Shown in pieces: positions 1-8,358 of a stretch of DNA of 20,678 nucleotides. The DNA is from Basidiobolus meristosporus CBS 931.73 (lineage: Eukaryota; Basidiobolomycota; Basidiobolomycetes; Basidiobolales; Basidiobolaceae): assembly GCA_002104905.1 (NCBI GenBank), contig MCFE01000999.1:1-20678 (forward strand), given 5' to 3'. Numbering within the stretch: position 1 is the first letter of the stretch; each line of letters begins with the position of its first letter. The notes below the pieces were generated by a model, which searched no databases, had not been told where the DNA came from, and was given only the letters and a program-made list of their open reading frames with translations. Position numbers and translations under genes: made by a program.

Positions 1-196
1 TCCAGATCAGGTATAAATGACAAAACCTCAACTTGGCTTAGAATAGAGCACTATATTTCTTAGCTCATGTAGGGTCTACATAATAATAGTAACTGTCCCT
101 GCACATAATATGGACACACAGTGAAGTTGTCTAAATGAATAAGACTGTTGTCTGGAAATAAGGAAACTCCAGATCTGTCACGAATGACAAAACCCT
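1..196. repeat. Imperfect direct repeat pair (1-29 and 168-196)
   Basis: The two units share TCCAGATC and AATGACAAAACC at the same spacing, with about seven mostly mismatched bases between the two blocks. They lie about 167 bp apart. This could be a trace of an old tandem unit or chance in AT-rich DNA. Confidence 0.35.
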
Positions 197-520
197 GGCT
201 TGCCAAAAGTTGGTCAATTTTGCTCAAATATCAAGCATTGGATAGCCCAGAGGCCATATTACAATATTTCAATCTGAGAATCAGGCTCAACTCATTATTC
301 AAGTACGTGCAACTGATCCATATCAGTGATTGGTCATTTGAACAGATTGTTTCAATTTTTAGGCATGCTAATAAGTGGGTATGCACCTTGAGTTGTAGGT
401 TACTTCTCAATTAAGTTGTGCACAAATGCATCTACCATTGGATATTTTATTACTCCAGTTTGCAACAAAATAGAATATATTCACTTTGATACAGATGGCA
501 TACTCTCTATCTGTATTTAT
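1..520. other. Unclassified flank left of the oldest Copia LTR
   Basis: I recognise no gene or transposon domain here. The longest open stretch (148-414, plus, 88 codons) has no motif I know and is probably chance. An imperfect duplication links positions 1-29 and 168-196: both carry TCCAGATC and, after a poorly matching spacer, AATGACAAAACC. If the LTR beginning near 521 is the left end of CopE, this stretch is the DNA into which CopE originally inserted. I could not find a target-site duplication because the other end of CopE lies beyond the window. Confidence 0.4.
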
Positions 521-885
521 TATTGTGCAAATAGATGATTCCACCTGCATATTCTCCTAGCTTAGTCACTTAGATCACTACCTACTAATTGTAGAGAATA
601 CTGACAAGATTCCTGGTTAGGATTTACTTGAAATATTTTCATCAAAGTGTCATGACCTAGAACATGAAAAATCATAAAGTTGACCAAGCAGCCCCAAACT
701 TTGAACACATGTCTTGGACCTTTCTAGCCTATTCTATAAGTCTGCTGTACCAAAACCACATAAAAGTACAAACACTACCTATTCTACATGTTTGTTATGC
801 CAAGACCATTTTAAAGTATAAGCACTATTGTTGCATTCAATAATTCATTAAGTGTAAACCACAAAATCTACTTTTGCTATATATA
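521..885 (+). repeat. 5' LTR of old Copia element CopE (plus orientation)
   Basis: This stretch aligns along nearly its whole length with the reverse complement of the well-delimited LTR at 10427-10772. Shared blocks include the ATTCCACCT start region, the TTTAC..GAATATTTTC block, the CATGTTCTTGGGACCT-like block, GCCAAGACCA and the CATTCAATAA block near the end. It begins TATTGTGC where the reference LTR has TGTTGTAC, so its terminal TG has decayed. The right end is lost where Gypsy LTR sequence begins, near 885. Gag codons of a matching plus-strand Copia lie beyond the Gypsy insertion (4245 onward), so this is best read as the 5' LTR of CopE. An internal 50-bp tandem duplication is described separately. 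Confidence 0.7.
729..828 (+). repeat. 50-bp tandem duplication inside the CopE 5' LTR
   Basis: Two adjacent 50-bp units, 729-778 and 779-828, both start CTATTCTA and both carry CCAA.ACCA followed by AAAGTA and CACTA. The related LTRs at 10231-10426 and 10427-10772 have this unit once. In the 10427-10772 LTR the equivalent segment holds ATATAAAAGTA on the minus strand, a plausible TATA box, so the duplicated block probably covers the core promoter. The two units differ at roughly a quarter of positions, so the duplication is old. Confidence 0.75.
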
Positions 886-963
886 TAGATAGGCTAAATA
901 TATAACTAGTTGATTTGACTAAAAACTGATCCAACTTAAGCATTCAAGTGGTAGATTATAATA
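886..963 (-). repeat. Truncated 3' LTR of GypA
   Basis: About 78 bp match the first part of the intact GypA LTR (4167-4244): the minus strand reads TATTATAATCTACC where the intact copy has TGTTATGATCTACC. The homology stops near 886, in a TA-rich run (879-893) that also marks the end of the CopE LTR match. One deletion therefore removed most of this LTR together with the CopE LTR end and leader. Confidence 0.75.
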
Positions 964-974
964 TTCTCCCCACT
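964..974 (-). other. Polypurine tract of GypA
   Basis: The minus strand reads AGTGGGGAGAA immediately upstream of the 3' LTR start. Its position and purine content are those of the plus-strand primer used in reverse transcription of LTR elements. Confidence 0.65.
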
Positions 975-2222
975 AAAGTTGAGAGGGTTCTCCTGAATCT
1001 CTTTTCTTGAGATGCCAATATCTTGATGGTTCAGTATTATCAGCAGGTTTTGCAAGCTTGAGTCTGTCCTTATACACTAAGTCTTCCTGGATATTGCCTT
1101 GTTTGTCCAATAGTTGGTAAGTTGCAAATGGACATTCTCTGATGATCTTGAATGGTCCTGTCCATTGTGGCTCAACCTTCTTCCAAGTGTTGTTACTTAG
1201 CAGTACAAAGTTCCCAACTGTCAATGCTTCTGGTGCTACAGTCGTATCAAATCTCTGCTTCAACTTTTCTGCGCTTTGAGATACTTTGGTCTGTGCCTCT
1301 TAACATCTTTGTTCCAGCTGCTGGTGTCTACTTGACTGACTGAGTTCATCATCTAAGGCATCTGTAAGCTTTGGTTGTGTGAGATCTCCTGGAATCCTTG
1401 GTTCACATCCATACACTAAGTAAAATGGCAATTGTTGGGTGGTGTTGTGTAATCTAACTCTGTATACAAAGAGTGATTGGTCTATATACTCATCCCATTT
1501 ACTGACAGCTCCATTTGCATACTTGGTCAGCATTTTTCCAAATGATCCATTAAACTGCTCAGTGACTCCATTAGTTTGAGGGTGATATGCCATGGTTTTC
1601 AAGTGTCTGATGTGCTACATTTCCAAGTAAGCTTCTAATGTCTTTGCCGTAAAGTTTGCTCCTCTACTGGATAGAATCTCTACAGGGCATCCAAGCTTCA
1701 CAAGGATCTCATGGTATATGAAACTTGCAACTTCTTGCTCACTGGCTACAGGTACAGCTTTAGCAACTGTCCATTTGGTGGCCTGGTCAATTGCTACTAG
1801 TATCCAACAGTTGCATTTCCTGGTAGTTGGCAGTCTTCCAATAAAGTCAATTCCCCATCTTTCAAATGGTCTTACAGGCTCCAAGGGAAAAAGTTCAGCA
1901 ATTCTCTGTGGTTGGCCTTGGTTGATTTGGCAATTTGGGCATGTTTTCACTGGCTTCTCAATGTCTTGTTTCAGTCTGGGCCACCATGCTCTGGCTTTCA
2001 CAGGGCTATAGGTTCCTTCAGTTCCAATATGTCCATATTCATTGTGTTGCTTATGTATTATATCCAGGCAAGAAACATAAGGGCAATAGGCAATATGGCT
2101 TCTGTCAACATTCTGGTTGAGTGTTTCATCCTGTACTACAAGTTTGCTGGCTTCATCCCAGATTCTCTTCTTGATATCTTCATCCACCTCATTAGGAATG
2201 GCTTGGTTCTCCTCATTCTGTA
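973..2222 (-). pseudogene. GypA integrase, broken
   Basis: Three minus-strand segments make up a Ty3/Gypsy integrase. The first (2187 down to 1615) has the H-H-C-C zinc-binding region (HKQHNEYGHIG, later CPNC) and the start of the catalytic core with GIDFIG, which supplies the first Asp. The second catalytic Asp is lost: the LSDRGANF-type motif reads LSSRGANF. The second segment (1602-1300) has HPQTNGVTEQFN with the catalytic Glu. The third (1263-973) is the tail with TVGNFVLL and WTGPFKIIRE. A stop or frame break near 1605-1615 and another near 1263-1300 separate them. The upstream end is joined directly to an RT stub at about 2206-2222 by a large deletion. The enzyme cannot be functional. 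Confidence 0.85.
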
Positions 2223-2505
2223 AGGTGTCTTACACACTGGAGGGCTATCTCCTGTTTCAATGGCATGATCCATGTCTCTGACTGGTGGTAGGCTTACAAG
2301 TTCATCTGGAAATATGTCTGAATATTCCTTCAAAAGAGTTTGGACTCTCTGGGGTGGTGGAGTAGAGGAATCCTCCTGTAATACTGCTATGAGGAGCATC
2401 TGGGTGCCTTACAAGTGCTCTACAAAACTGTGTCTTGCGCAGTTCACTTGTTTCACACACACTGGAACTGACCAAGTTAAGATCCAGTCTGGCGGGTAAT
2501 AGCTC
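2223..2505 (-). pseudogene. GypA protease-RT linker and N-terminal RT stub
   Basis: The minus strand encodes LLKEYSDIFPDELVSLPP and then DMDHAIETGDSPP..TPYRM, the typical lead-in to a Ty3/Gypsy reverse transcriptase. The frame then runs straight into integrase sequence (QAIPNEVDEDIKK). Palm and fingers motifs, YLDD and RNase H are all absent. The related remnant GypB (15396-16110) retains part of the missing region, so the loss in GypA is a deletion rather than a different gene order. Confidence 0.8.
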
Positions 2506-2898
2506 CTAGGTATTGTTGTCCTTCTGGATCTGAGTGGCATGGGTTCTCCAGTTGATTGATGGTTTACAACAAAATAGCCAGGTTTTTCCAAGTACAAGGT
2601 CAAACTTGCAGTTCCCAAATATATAGGCCTGTAGATCTTGTTCATAGTCATTGATGTTCATACTTACTGGCTGAGTAATACAGTTGACCATGTGGGAGTT
2701 CTCATCAGCTGTTGAGACTGAAGTTGATGTGGTGGGTTCCAAGTTGATTCCAGCTTTCAAAGCAAATTTCTCTGACTTGTACTCATGTGATGCTCCTGAG
2801 TCACTCATGATCTTGGCAGGTACTCCATTAATTACTCCATTCAAGTATAATAGCTTTCCTGAGTCTGAGGTCATTTGGGATAGGTATTCTTCTGTCAT
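2506..2898 (-). pseudogene. GypA aspartic protease region
   Basis: This 130-codon minus-strand frame has VINGVPAKIMSDSGAS, the retropepsin active site (Asp-Ser-Gly-Ala), followed by LVLGKTWL, the second conserved block near the flap end of Gypsy proteases. The protease would cut the Gag-Pol polyprotein during particle maturation. The frame is closed at about 2506, while the linker before RT lies in another frame (open across 2409-2651), so a frameshift separates them. The active-site Asp itself is intact. Confidence 0.8.
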
Positions 2899-2912
2899 AT
2901 GGAAGGTCAGTT

Positions 2913-3817
2913 CTAGTCTTCTTCAAGTTCATTCTCCATGTTACTATGCTCCAGGGCTTCAATATGGTTAAAGGTTCTTAATAGCTGATGGCCATTTCTT
3001 CTCTGAGGGCAGTACTTTGCAATATGTCCCTGCTGATGGCAATTGAAGCAAAGTCCTTTCTGCTTACATTCTTCTGAGGTAGGATTCTTCTGCATAGCAG
3101 CTATTTTCATTGGCACTGCTTCTAATTGTCGTTTTTCATAGTGATTGTAGCCTCTCTGATTAGTCATTGTGGGCTTCCCAACTCCAAACATAGCTGAGTC
3201 ATAGTCAATAGCAATCTAGATGGCTTCTTCAATAGTCTGAGGTCTTCAATGATTCACTTCCTTACAAGTTCTTTCTTTCAATTCATCAATGAAGTATTCA
3301 ACTTGATCCAGAGGGTCCATTCTTTCAATTTGTCCAAGTAGACATCTATATTCATGATGTACTCTTGGACCATTCCTTTCTGTCTGGGTGTCTTCAACTT
3401 TCTTCTTAGTAGTGTCTGTTGGTGTGGGGGTTCAAAGGCATCCTGAATTTCCAACACAAACTCATCCCAGGTAGAGATTGTATAGCATCCCATCATAGTG
3501 GCTGACCTGATCTTGTTGTGGTACCACTGTAAAGCTGCATCTGCCAGGTAAGAGGCTGCCTGAGGTAACTTGCTTTCTGGAGCAACTGCCTTAGCATTGA
3601 AAGCTTCTCCAATCTGGAAGAGCCAAGTTCCCAGATTTTCATTGACTCTACCATGGTACCAGTTGACTTTCACACTAAAGTTGCCCTTAACAGGGTTTTA
3701 CTGGTGTTGGGCCATGGTAGTCATTTCTTGTTGCTGCTGGCTACGGATCTGGAGTAACTGTTGCTGCTGGGCCAGGATTTACTGCATAGCATACTTCCAT
3801 TCTTGTTTTTTGGACAT
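2913..3817 (-). pseudogene. GypA gag (capsid-nucleocapsid), broken
   Basis: The likely start is the ATG at 3817 (MSKKQEWKYAMQ), followed by a glutamine-rich stretch interrupted by two in-frame stops. A 131-codon open segment (3673-3278) holds the retrotransposon capsid fold signature: NLGTWLFQIGEAF, then LADAALQWYHNK and a WDEFVLEIQDAF helix. A frame break near 3200-3275 is followed by 3191-2913, with one CCHC zinc knuckle, CFNCHQQGHIAKYC. Gag would form the virus-like particle and package the RNA. The breaks mean that no full-length Gag can be made. Confidence 0.85.
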
Positions 3818-3864
3818 CTTGAGGGAGGCATCTTCTTTCTTCAGGAGGGAGGTTTCTGGTTATT

Positions 3865-3875
3865 GCTGCTACCAA
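3865..3875 (-). other. GypA tRNA primer-binding site
   Basis: Directly after the 5' LTR the minus strand reads TTGGTAGCAGC. TGG is the complement of the tRNA CCA end, so this is a conventional 3'-end primer site (for a tRNA ending GCTGCTACCA), unlike the internal-tRNA site of the Copia elements nearby. I cannot name the tRNA with certainty. Confidence 0.65.
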
Positions 3876-4244
3876 TATTACAAGTCCTGGTATAAGAGTT
3901 GTAGTGGAGCAAGGAGTTTAGCTAGTATTGTATTCACTAAAACTTGAACTGATTTTTATTGAGGTTCCTGCAGTTCCTTACATAAATTTTACCAGATCAA
4001 TCACTGACTAATTATATTTTGAAATGTAGGCTGTGGCTGATGACTCATTTGATTGTATTTTCATCACCCAATAAGATCCTACATAATATATTGGTTTCTG
4101 TCTGACAAGGATCTGCTGATTCATTTACTGACTACTGCTACTGATTTGATAGATAATACTGATATACTGATAACCTAAACATATAACTAGCTGATTTGAC
4201 TAAAAACTGATCTAACTTAAACATTCAAGCGGTAGATCATAACA
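3876..4244 (-). repeat. 5' LTR of GypA (369 bp)
   Basis: On the minus strand the LTR starts TGTTATGATCTACCGC and ends ACTTGTAATA, where the related LTR at 13008-13374 ends TTGTAACA, so the terminal CA has mutated to TA. The two copies align along their whole length. A third partial copy is at 15351-15394. The right end (4244) abuts CopE gag codons exactly. Confidence 0.85.
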
Positions 4245-4293
4245 CTACTGCTAATACTGAAATTTTCCCCTGTGCCAAAAAGTGGGATGGATC
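4245..4293 (+). pseudogene. CopE gag, N-terminal fragment between two insertions
   Basis: This 49-bp piece reads in frame as TANTEIFPCAKKWDGS. It aligns with TNIFPVKERFDGKNY near the N-terminus of the CopA and CopB Gag proteins. The next codons, DYPVCKVKMKM, are found at 8359 onward, on the far side of CopA. The fragment is therefore the start of CopE gag, bounded on the left by the GypA LTR and on the right by CopA. Confidence 0.8.
4289..4293. repeat. Left target-site duplication of CopA (GGATC)
   Basis: GGATC directly precedes the CopA LTR and is repeated at 8354-8358. A 5-bp duplication is standard for Copia integration. Confidence 0.9.
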
Positions 4294-4662
4294 TGTTGCA
4301 ATTTAAGAAGTGATTTGGATTTAAGGAACTTATCAAGAAATAGTGATAATAGTTGAACTGTTGTTTATTAATAAAGAAGCACAGTATTCATACCTTTATA
4401 GAAGTAATACAGCTGTAACACTAAGTAAGGAGGGTTTCTCAATATTCAGGAGCATTCTATAGCAGTTTCAGGGTTAGTACATAATAGTTAGTATTAGTGC
4501 TAATTTGATCCTGACTATAGGGAAATAATCACAAGATCATAGATCTGAAGAAAGTAGCAAAGTTAGAGTTGTAAACCAGCCTCACAGTGACTAAGACTAG
4601 TTCAGAATTATCAAGTAAATTTTTAGCTGCAGAATGATGCCAAATAGTCTAATATTCCAACA
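4294..4662 (-). repeat. 3' LTR of CopA
   Basis: 369 bp, ending TGTTGGAATATT on the minus strand at its 5' edge and TGCAACA at its 3' edge. It contains no CG dinucleotide. It matches 7985-8353 base for base in length. Confidence 0.95.
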
Positions 4663-5570
4663 CTCCCTCTCTACTAAATAATTTCTTAATCTTAATCCCT
4701 CCCTGAGATTCTCAAATTGTGGCCTAGCTAGTGGTTTTGTCAATATATCTGCCACCATTTTGTTAGTTGGGCAGTACACTAACTCTACTAAGTTATCTTC
4801 TACAGCTTCCCTCCAAAGTGATGCTGTATATCAATGTGCTTAGTTCTGGCATGATTAGAAGGATTTCTAGCTAATGAAATAGAGCTTTGATTATTCTTGT
4901 ATATACATGTTGGTTCATCTGAATTAAAAACTAAGTCTTTGAATAATTTTTGTAGCCATTTAGCCTCCTTAGTTGCTTAACATGCAGCCATATATTCTGC
5001 TTCAGTTGTAGATAGGTCTACAGTTGATTGTTTCTTGCAATTCCAAGTAATAGCTGCACCAGCATAAAGAAATATATAGCCTGTGGTAGAGTGTCTGTTA
5101 ATCAAATCCCTACCCCAATCTGAATCACTATAACCATCAACTTCTTGCCTATTAGATGCTTCAGAGTATTCCAGTACCATATTTATGGTACCTTGTAGAT
5201 ATCTGAAAATCCGCTTAACTGCTGCAATTTAATCTGATCCATAATTGTACATGAATTGACTGACTATTCCAACTGCCACTGCAATATCTGGATGTGTAGA
5301 CACCATCAAGTACATTAGGCTACCAATCATTGATTGATAGGGAAGGTTTTGGTTCATATTTGAGCCGTCTTCATCTATAACTGGCTGAGATATGCTCAAT
5401 TTAGGTTATTGTCCATCAGGGTAGCTACAGGCTTACAATTTTCCATTTTGAAGCGTCTAAGAATGTCCCTGATGTACTTAGACTGATTCAGCACAATTTT
5501 CTGCGTAGGTATGTCAAATGTGACCTCAATTCCAAGAAAATAGCTCAATTTTCCAAGATCGTTCATCTCA
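4597..5570 (-). pseudogene. CopA RT C-terminus and RNase H, broken
   Basis: Just after the internal deletion the minus strand reads EMNDLGKLSYFLGIEV, the part of a Copia RT that follows the YVDD loop, then LNQSKYIRDILRRF and LMYLMVSTHPDIAVAVGIVSQF. RNase H follows with GYSDSDWGRD (catalytic Asp kept) and LSTTEAEYMAAC (catalytic Glu kept). In-frame stops occur at former Gln codons (for example after AAC and after GSD, CAA to TAA by comparison with CopB), and the reading frame changes several times. The last segment, CPTNKMVADILTKPL, is the usual Copia pol end; its frame continues through the polypurine tract and about 22 codons into the 3' LTR before a TAG at 4597. Confidence 0.85.
4663..4674 (-). 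other. Polypurine tract of CopA
   Basis: The minus strand reads GTAGAGAGGGAG directly before the 3' LTR. It would prime plus-strand DNA synthesis. Confidence 0.75.
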
Positions 5571-6841
5571 TAGCAGCATCTGGACTTTGCATTGCCTGTT
5601 CCAGACTCTGAGGTTTGGCACATAAGGCAAGATAAGCTTCTTCATGATCATTGGATGTCTGCCACCAGGATCCAGGGGCATTTCTTATTCTAGTAGATCT
5701 CCTAACTGGGATAATCTGTTCTGATCTGGAACTGGTAGAAGTATCTTCCATATCTGGCTGGATTTGGTACATATCTTCTTCATTAGTGTCAATTGCATCA
5801 TCAGGCAGCTGGCCAATGATTTTTGTGGCTTTCTGATCTGAGTTCTCCTCAAATACAACGTCCCTGCTCTTGATCAGCTTCTGAATTTTGCCATCATATA
5901 CTCTATACCCTTCAGTATCTTCACAATACCTGAGAAAGATCCCTTTCCTACTCTTTGGTTCCAACTTTGAGCGTTTTTTGTCAGGGATGTGATAAAAAAC
6001 ATCACTGCCAAAGATCTTGAGGTGCTGGAGATCTGGTTTTTTGCCTGTATATGCTTCAAAGGGTGTAAAATCATGTAGTGCTGTTGTTGGGCGTCTGTTC
6101 TTGATGTATACTGCTGTAGCAACGGATTCAGCCTAGAACTTGTAGTCCATTCCCTTATCATGTAGCATAGATCTTCCCATCTCTACTATTATTCTATTTG
6201 CACGTTCTGCTACTTCATTTTGCTGTGTAGTATGAGGAACTGTGGTCTGTTGAAGTATACCAGTAGACAAGCAGTATTATGCAAACTCCTTTGAGCAGTA
6301 TTCTCCTCCATTATCACTTTGTAGTACCTTCAATTTACACCCAGTTTGTGTTTCTGCCATGCTCTTGAAGTGCTTAAACGTCTCTAAAGCTTCATCCTTT
6401 GTTTTGAGGAAGTACACCCATGTATGTTTTGTTTTGTCATCAATAAATGTCATAAAGTATCTCTTGGCTCCAAAGGACAGTGTTCTAATGGGGCCACATA
6501 TGTCTGAGTGTACAATGGCCAATTTTTGGTGATATTGATGCCTTCTAAGCTCTTGAAACGTTGCCTAGCTTGTTTACCATAATAAAATCCCTTACAAACA
6601 TTCAGTTTGATTGGAATTGAGTATTTAAGGCCCAAAACAAGCTAATTTTCACCAATTGGTTCATTTTCTGTTCCCCAATGTGTCCTAGCCTCCTATGCCA
6701 TGTCTCCCAGTTGGTTTCATCAGTTTCAGCAGTGTTGGCATACTCAGGTGCAATGATCTTGCTTTGTAACTTGTATATATTGTGATCTCTGATTCCCAGA
6801 GCAAATATTTGTCCATTCTCACTCATTATTAAGCAGCTCAT
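5571..6841 (-). pseudogene. CopA integrase and connector to RT, broken
   Basis: On the minus strand, 6841-6602 carries the pre-integrase zinc region (WETWHRRLGHIGEQKM). Two frame changes between about 6635 and 6522 follow. The core then has VHSDICGP (first Asp), QSDNGGEYC (second Asp) and QQNEVAERANR (Glu). A stop replaces a Lys codon after SKEFA, and TGG has become TAG at about 6134. The C-terminal part (5964 onward) has KSRKGIFLRYCEDTEGYRVYD and SRDVVFEE, the conserved Copia IN tail, then an acidic connector and PGSWWQTSNDHEEAYLAL. The frame ends where RT is deleted, at AMQSPDAA. The enzyme would have inserted the cDNA into host DNA. Confidence 0.85.
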
Positions 6842-7198
6842 CTTAGTAAAGACAAATTTCAGTCCCTGAGCAATTGCTTCATTGACTGAGAATTAGTTCT
6901 TAGCTATTCCAGGTACATAGAATACGTCAGTGAGTCTTGCTGTATTTGCCCCTGAGCTATTGCTCATATTTAGTTGCATAGACCCACCTGCAGTAGCTTC
7001 CAGAGCAGAGTTATCTCCCAGATAAACCTTTCTCATGGGAGCAGTTTTTAAGTTGCTGAACTGCTCCTTTATACCACAAATATGCTGTGATGCTCCAGAG
7101 CCAATATACCATTCATTACTTTGGTTACTTGCACTCTCTTGTACAGTTACAAATAACTGTTCATCAGTAATTATATGGCTTGCCTGCTCTAGTGTCTG
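6842..7198 (-). pseudogene. CopA protease, active site lost
   Basis: The region continues the gag frame after a TAG at 7199. It has NEWYIGSGASQHICG, where CopB keeps the retropepsin IDSGAS motif, so the catalytic Asp has become Gly (GAC to GGC at about 7097). Downstream DVFYVPGIAKN matches the protease C-terminal part, with a further stop directly after it. This protease cannot work. Confidence 0.8.
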
Positions 7199-7948
7199 CT
7201 ATTCATCTGCTTGTTTCTTCTTGCTTTCTCTTGCCCAGTGTCCTGGCTTTTTACAATAGTTGCAGCAACCCAGTTTTCTTTGGTTTTGTTGTTTTTGCTT
7301 TTTTTCTGAGTGCCTTTCTAAACTGAATAAAGCATTATCTTCAATTTCTTCTACTTGATCATTACATCTGAGTTCTTCACAGAGAACTCTTCCTTTGACA
7401 TAGTCTAAAGTCAAGTTGTCTTCTCTGCTTTCAAAAAAAAGTATGAGTGGTTCATACTTGTCTGGTAATCTGCAAAGCAGACAGAGTATCTCTTCTTCAT
7501 CATCTATACCAGCATTTATACAGTAAAGTTCTTCTGTAAGTGTCTCCTTTTTGGTAATGAGTTGCAGCATGTCATCATCTGGCTTCTTCCTCATGTTGAG
7601 GGACTTTTTTTTCAAACACAGTTTGCTTAATACTGACTTTGCCCTAAAGATCTTCTCTAAGGATTCCCATGCTGCTTTGGCAGTATTTGAGGCATGGATT
7701 TGTCCAATGAAGGAATCTTGCACATTGATACATATGGCATTAAAGGCCTGTCTCTTCTTCTCTTGAAACTTCTCCACTTCATCTGCTGTTCCTTTGGGCT
7801 CCACTTCTTTTCCTGTTACTATATTCCAAAGCTTCCTTTCCTCATGGTGAATCTGCATCTTGTCTCTCCAAAGCTTGTAGTTCTTTCCATCAAACCTCTC
7901 CTTTACAGGGAAGATGTTTGTGTAGTTCTGTTTGCTGGTAGAAGTCAT
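7199..7948 (-). CDS. CopA gag, open frame of 249 codons
   Basis: The ATG at 7948 lies 25 bases downstream of the primer site and begins MTSTSKQNYTNIFPV; CopB uses the same ATG. The Copia-type capsid region has FDGKNYKLWRDKMQIHHEERKLW, AAWESLEKIF, then LPDKYEPLILFFE and VKGRVLCEELR near residues 160-195. The nucleocapsid has one zinc knuckle, CNYCKKPGHWARES, in which the fourth ligand Cys has become Ser. Gag normally assembles the particle and binds RNA. This is the longest open piece of CopA, but it ends at a TAG (7199-7201) where CopB continues into protease, so it is a truncated Gag-Pol frame rather than a natural gag stop. Confidence 0.8.
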   Translation of the reverse strand: MTSTSKQNYTNIFPVKERFDGKNYKLWRDKMQIHHEERKLWNIVTGKEVEPKGTADEVEKFQEKKRQAFNAICINVQDSFIGQIHASNTAKAAWESLEKIFRAKSVLSKLCLKKKSLNMRKKPDDDMLQLITKKETLTEELYCINAGIDDEEEILCLLCRLPDKYEPLILFFESREDNLTLDYVKGRVLCEELRCNDQVEEIEDNALFSLERHSEKKQKQQNQRKLGCCNYCKKPGHWARESKKKQADE

Positions 7949-7972
7949 CTTTAGAATAGATTAAGGCAATTG

Positions 7973-7984
7973 GGGCTCATAACC
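7973..7984 (-). other. CopA primer-binding site, half-tRNA type
   Basis: Directly after the 5' LTR the minus strand reads GGTTATGAGCCC. It is complementary to GGGCTCATAACC, which contains the CAT anticodon of initiator Met tRNA. There is no TGG matching a tRNA CCA end. This is the arrangement known for Drosophila copia and yeast Ty5, where the primer is a 5' half of the initiator tRNA cut in the anticodon loop. CopB has the same site. Confidence 0.75.
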
Positions 7985-8353
7985 TGTTGCAATTTAAAAA
8001 GTGATTTGGATATAAGGAACTTATCAAGAAATAGTGATAATAGTTGAGCTGTTGTTTATTAACAAAGAAGCACAGTATTCATACCTTTATAGAAGTAATA
8101 CAGCTGTAACACTAAGTAAGGAGGGTTTCTCAATATTCAGGAGCATTCCATAACAGTTTCAGGGTTAGTACATAATAGTTAGTATTAGTGCTAATTTGAT
8201 CCTGACTATAGGGGAATAATCATAAGATCATAGATCTGAAGAAAGTAGCAAAGTTAGAGTTGTAAACTAGTCTAATAGTGACCAAGACTAGTCCAGATTT
8301 ATTAGGTAAACTTTTAGCTGCAGAATGATACCAAATAGTTCAATATTTCAACA
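7985..8353 (-). repeat. 5' LTR of CopA (369 bp) with promoter and poly(A) signals
   Basis: TG..CA ended. On the minus strand a TATAAAG box lies at 8085-8091, followed by TATGAATA where CopB has TATAAATA. An AATAAA polyadenylation signal is at 8055-8060. No CG dinucleotide is present. Flanked on the right by GGATC (8354-8358). Confidence 0.95.
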
Positions 8354-8358
8354 GGATC
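8354..8358. repeat. Right target-site duplication of CopA (GGATC)
   Basis: Matches 4289-4293 exactly and marks the right edge of CopA. Confidence 0.9.

Larger units (their letters stand above)
886..4244 (-). mobile_element. GypA: Ty3/Gypsy retrotransposon, internally deleted
   Basis: On the minus strand the order is 5' LTR (3876-4244), primer site, gag with a CCHC knuckle, protease, a stub of RT, integrase, polypurine tract and a truncated 3' LTR (886-963). Integrase lies after the RT position, which is the Ty3/Gypsy order. The internal part is only about 2.9 kb because the RT core and all of RNase H are missing. The C-terminal integrase tail has the WTGPF motif but no chromodomain that I can see. 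The element interrupts CopE a few codons into its gag. Several frameshifts and stops break each protein, so it is a dead copy. Confidence 0.85.
4294..8353 (-). mobile_element. CopA: complete Ty1/Copia retrotransposon (4060 bp), dead copy
   Basis: The element has two 369-bp LTRs starting TG and ending CA, a 5-bp target duplication, a primer site, a polypurine tract, and gag-protease-integrase-RT-RNase H on the minus strand in Copia order. It is a sister of CopB (16455-20678). The LTR pair differs at about 22 of 369 positions by my hand alignment, with no indels and about 19 of these transitions, so the insertion is not recent. About 620 bp covering the front and catalytic core of RT is deleted, and several stops and frameshifts are present. 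Confidence 0.95.

Noticed and set aside
148-414. 88-codon plus-strand open frame
   Set aside because: No recognised motif, no support from neighbours, and length within chance for a 520-bp unassigned flank.
879-893. A microsatellite of functional interest
   Set aside because: A short TA-rich run only; its likely importance is as a break point.
1718-2223. Several plus-strand frames of 61-103 codons
   Set aside because: They lie antisense to GypA integrase and have no motif of their own.
4294-8353. Definite RIP (repeat-induced point mutation)
   Set aside because: Transitions dominate, but only part of them are in the CA context, and the G/A sites mostly are not in TG; methylation decay explains the data as well.
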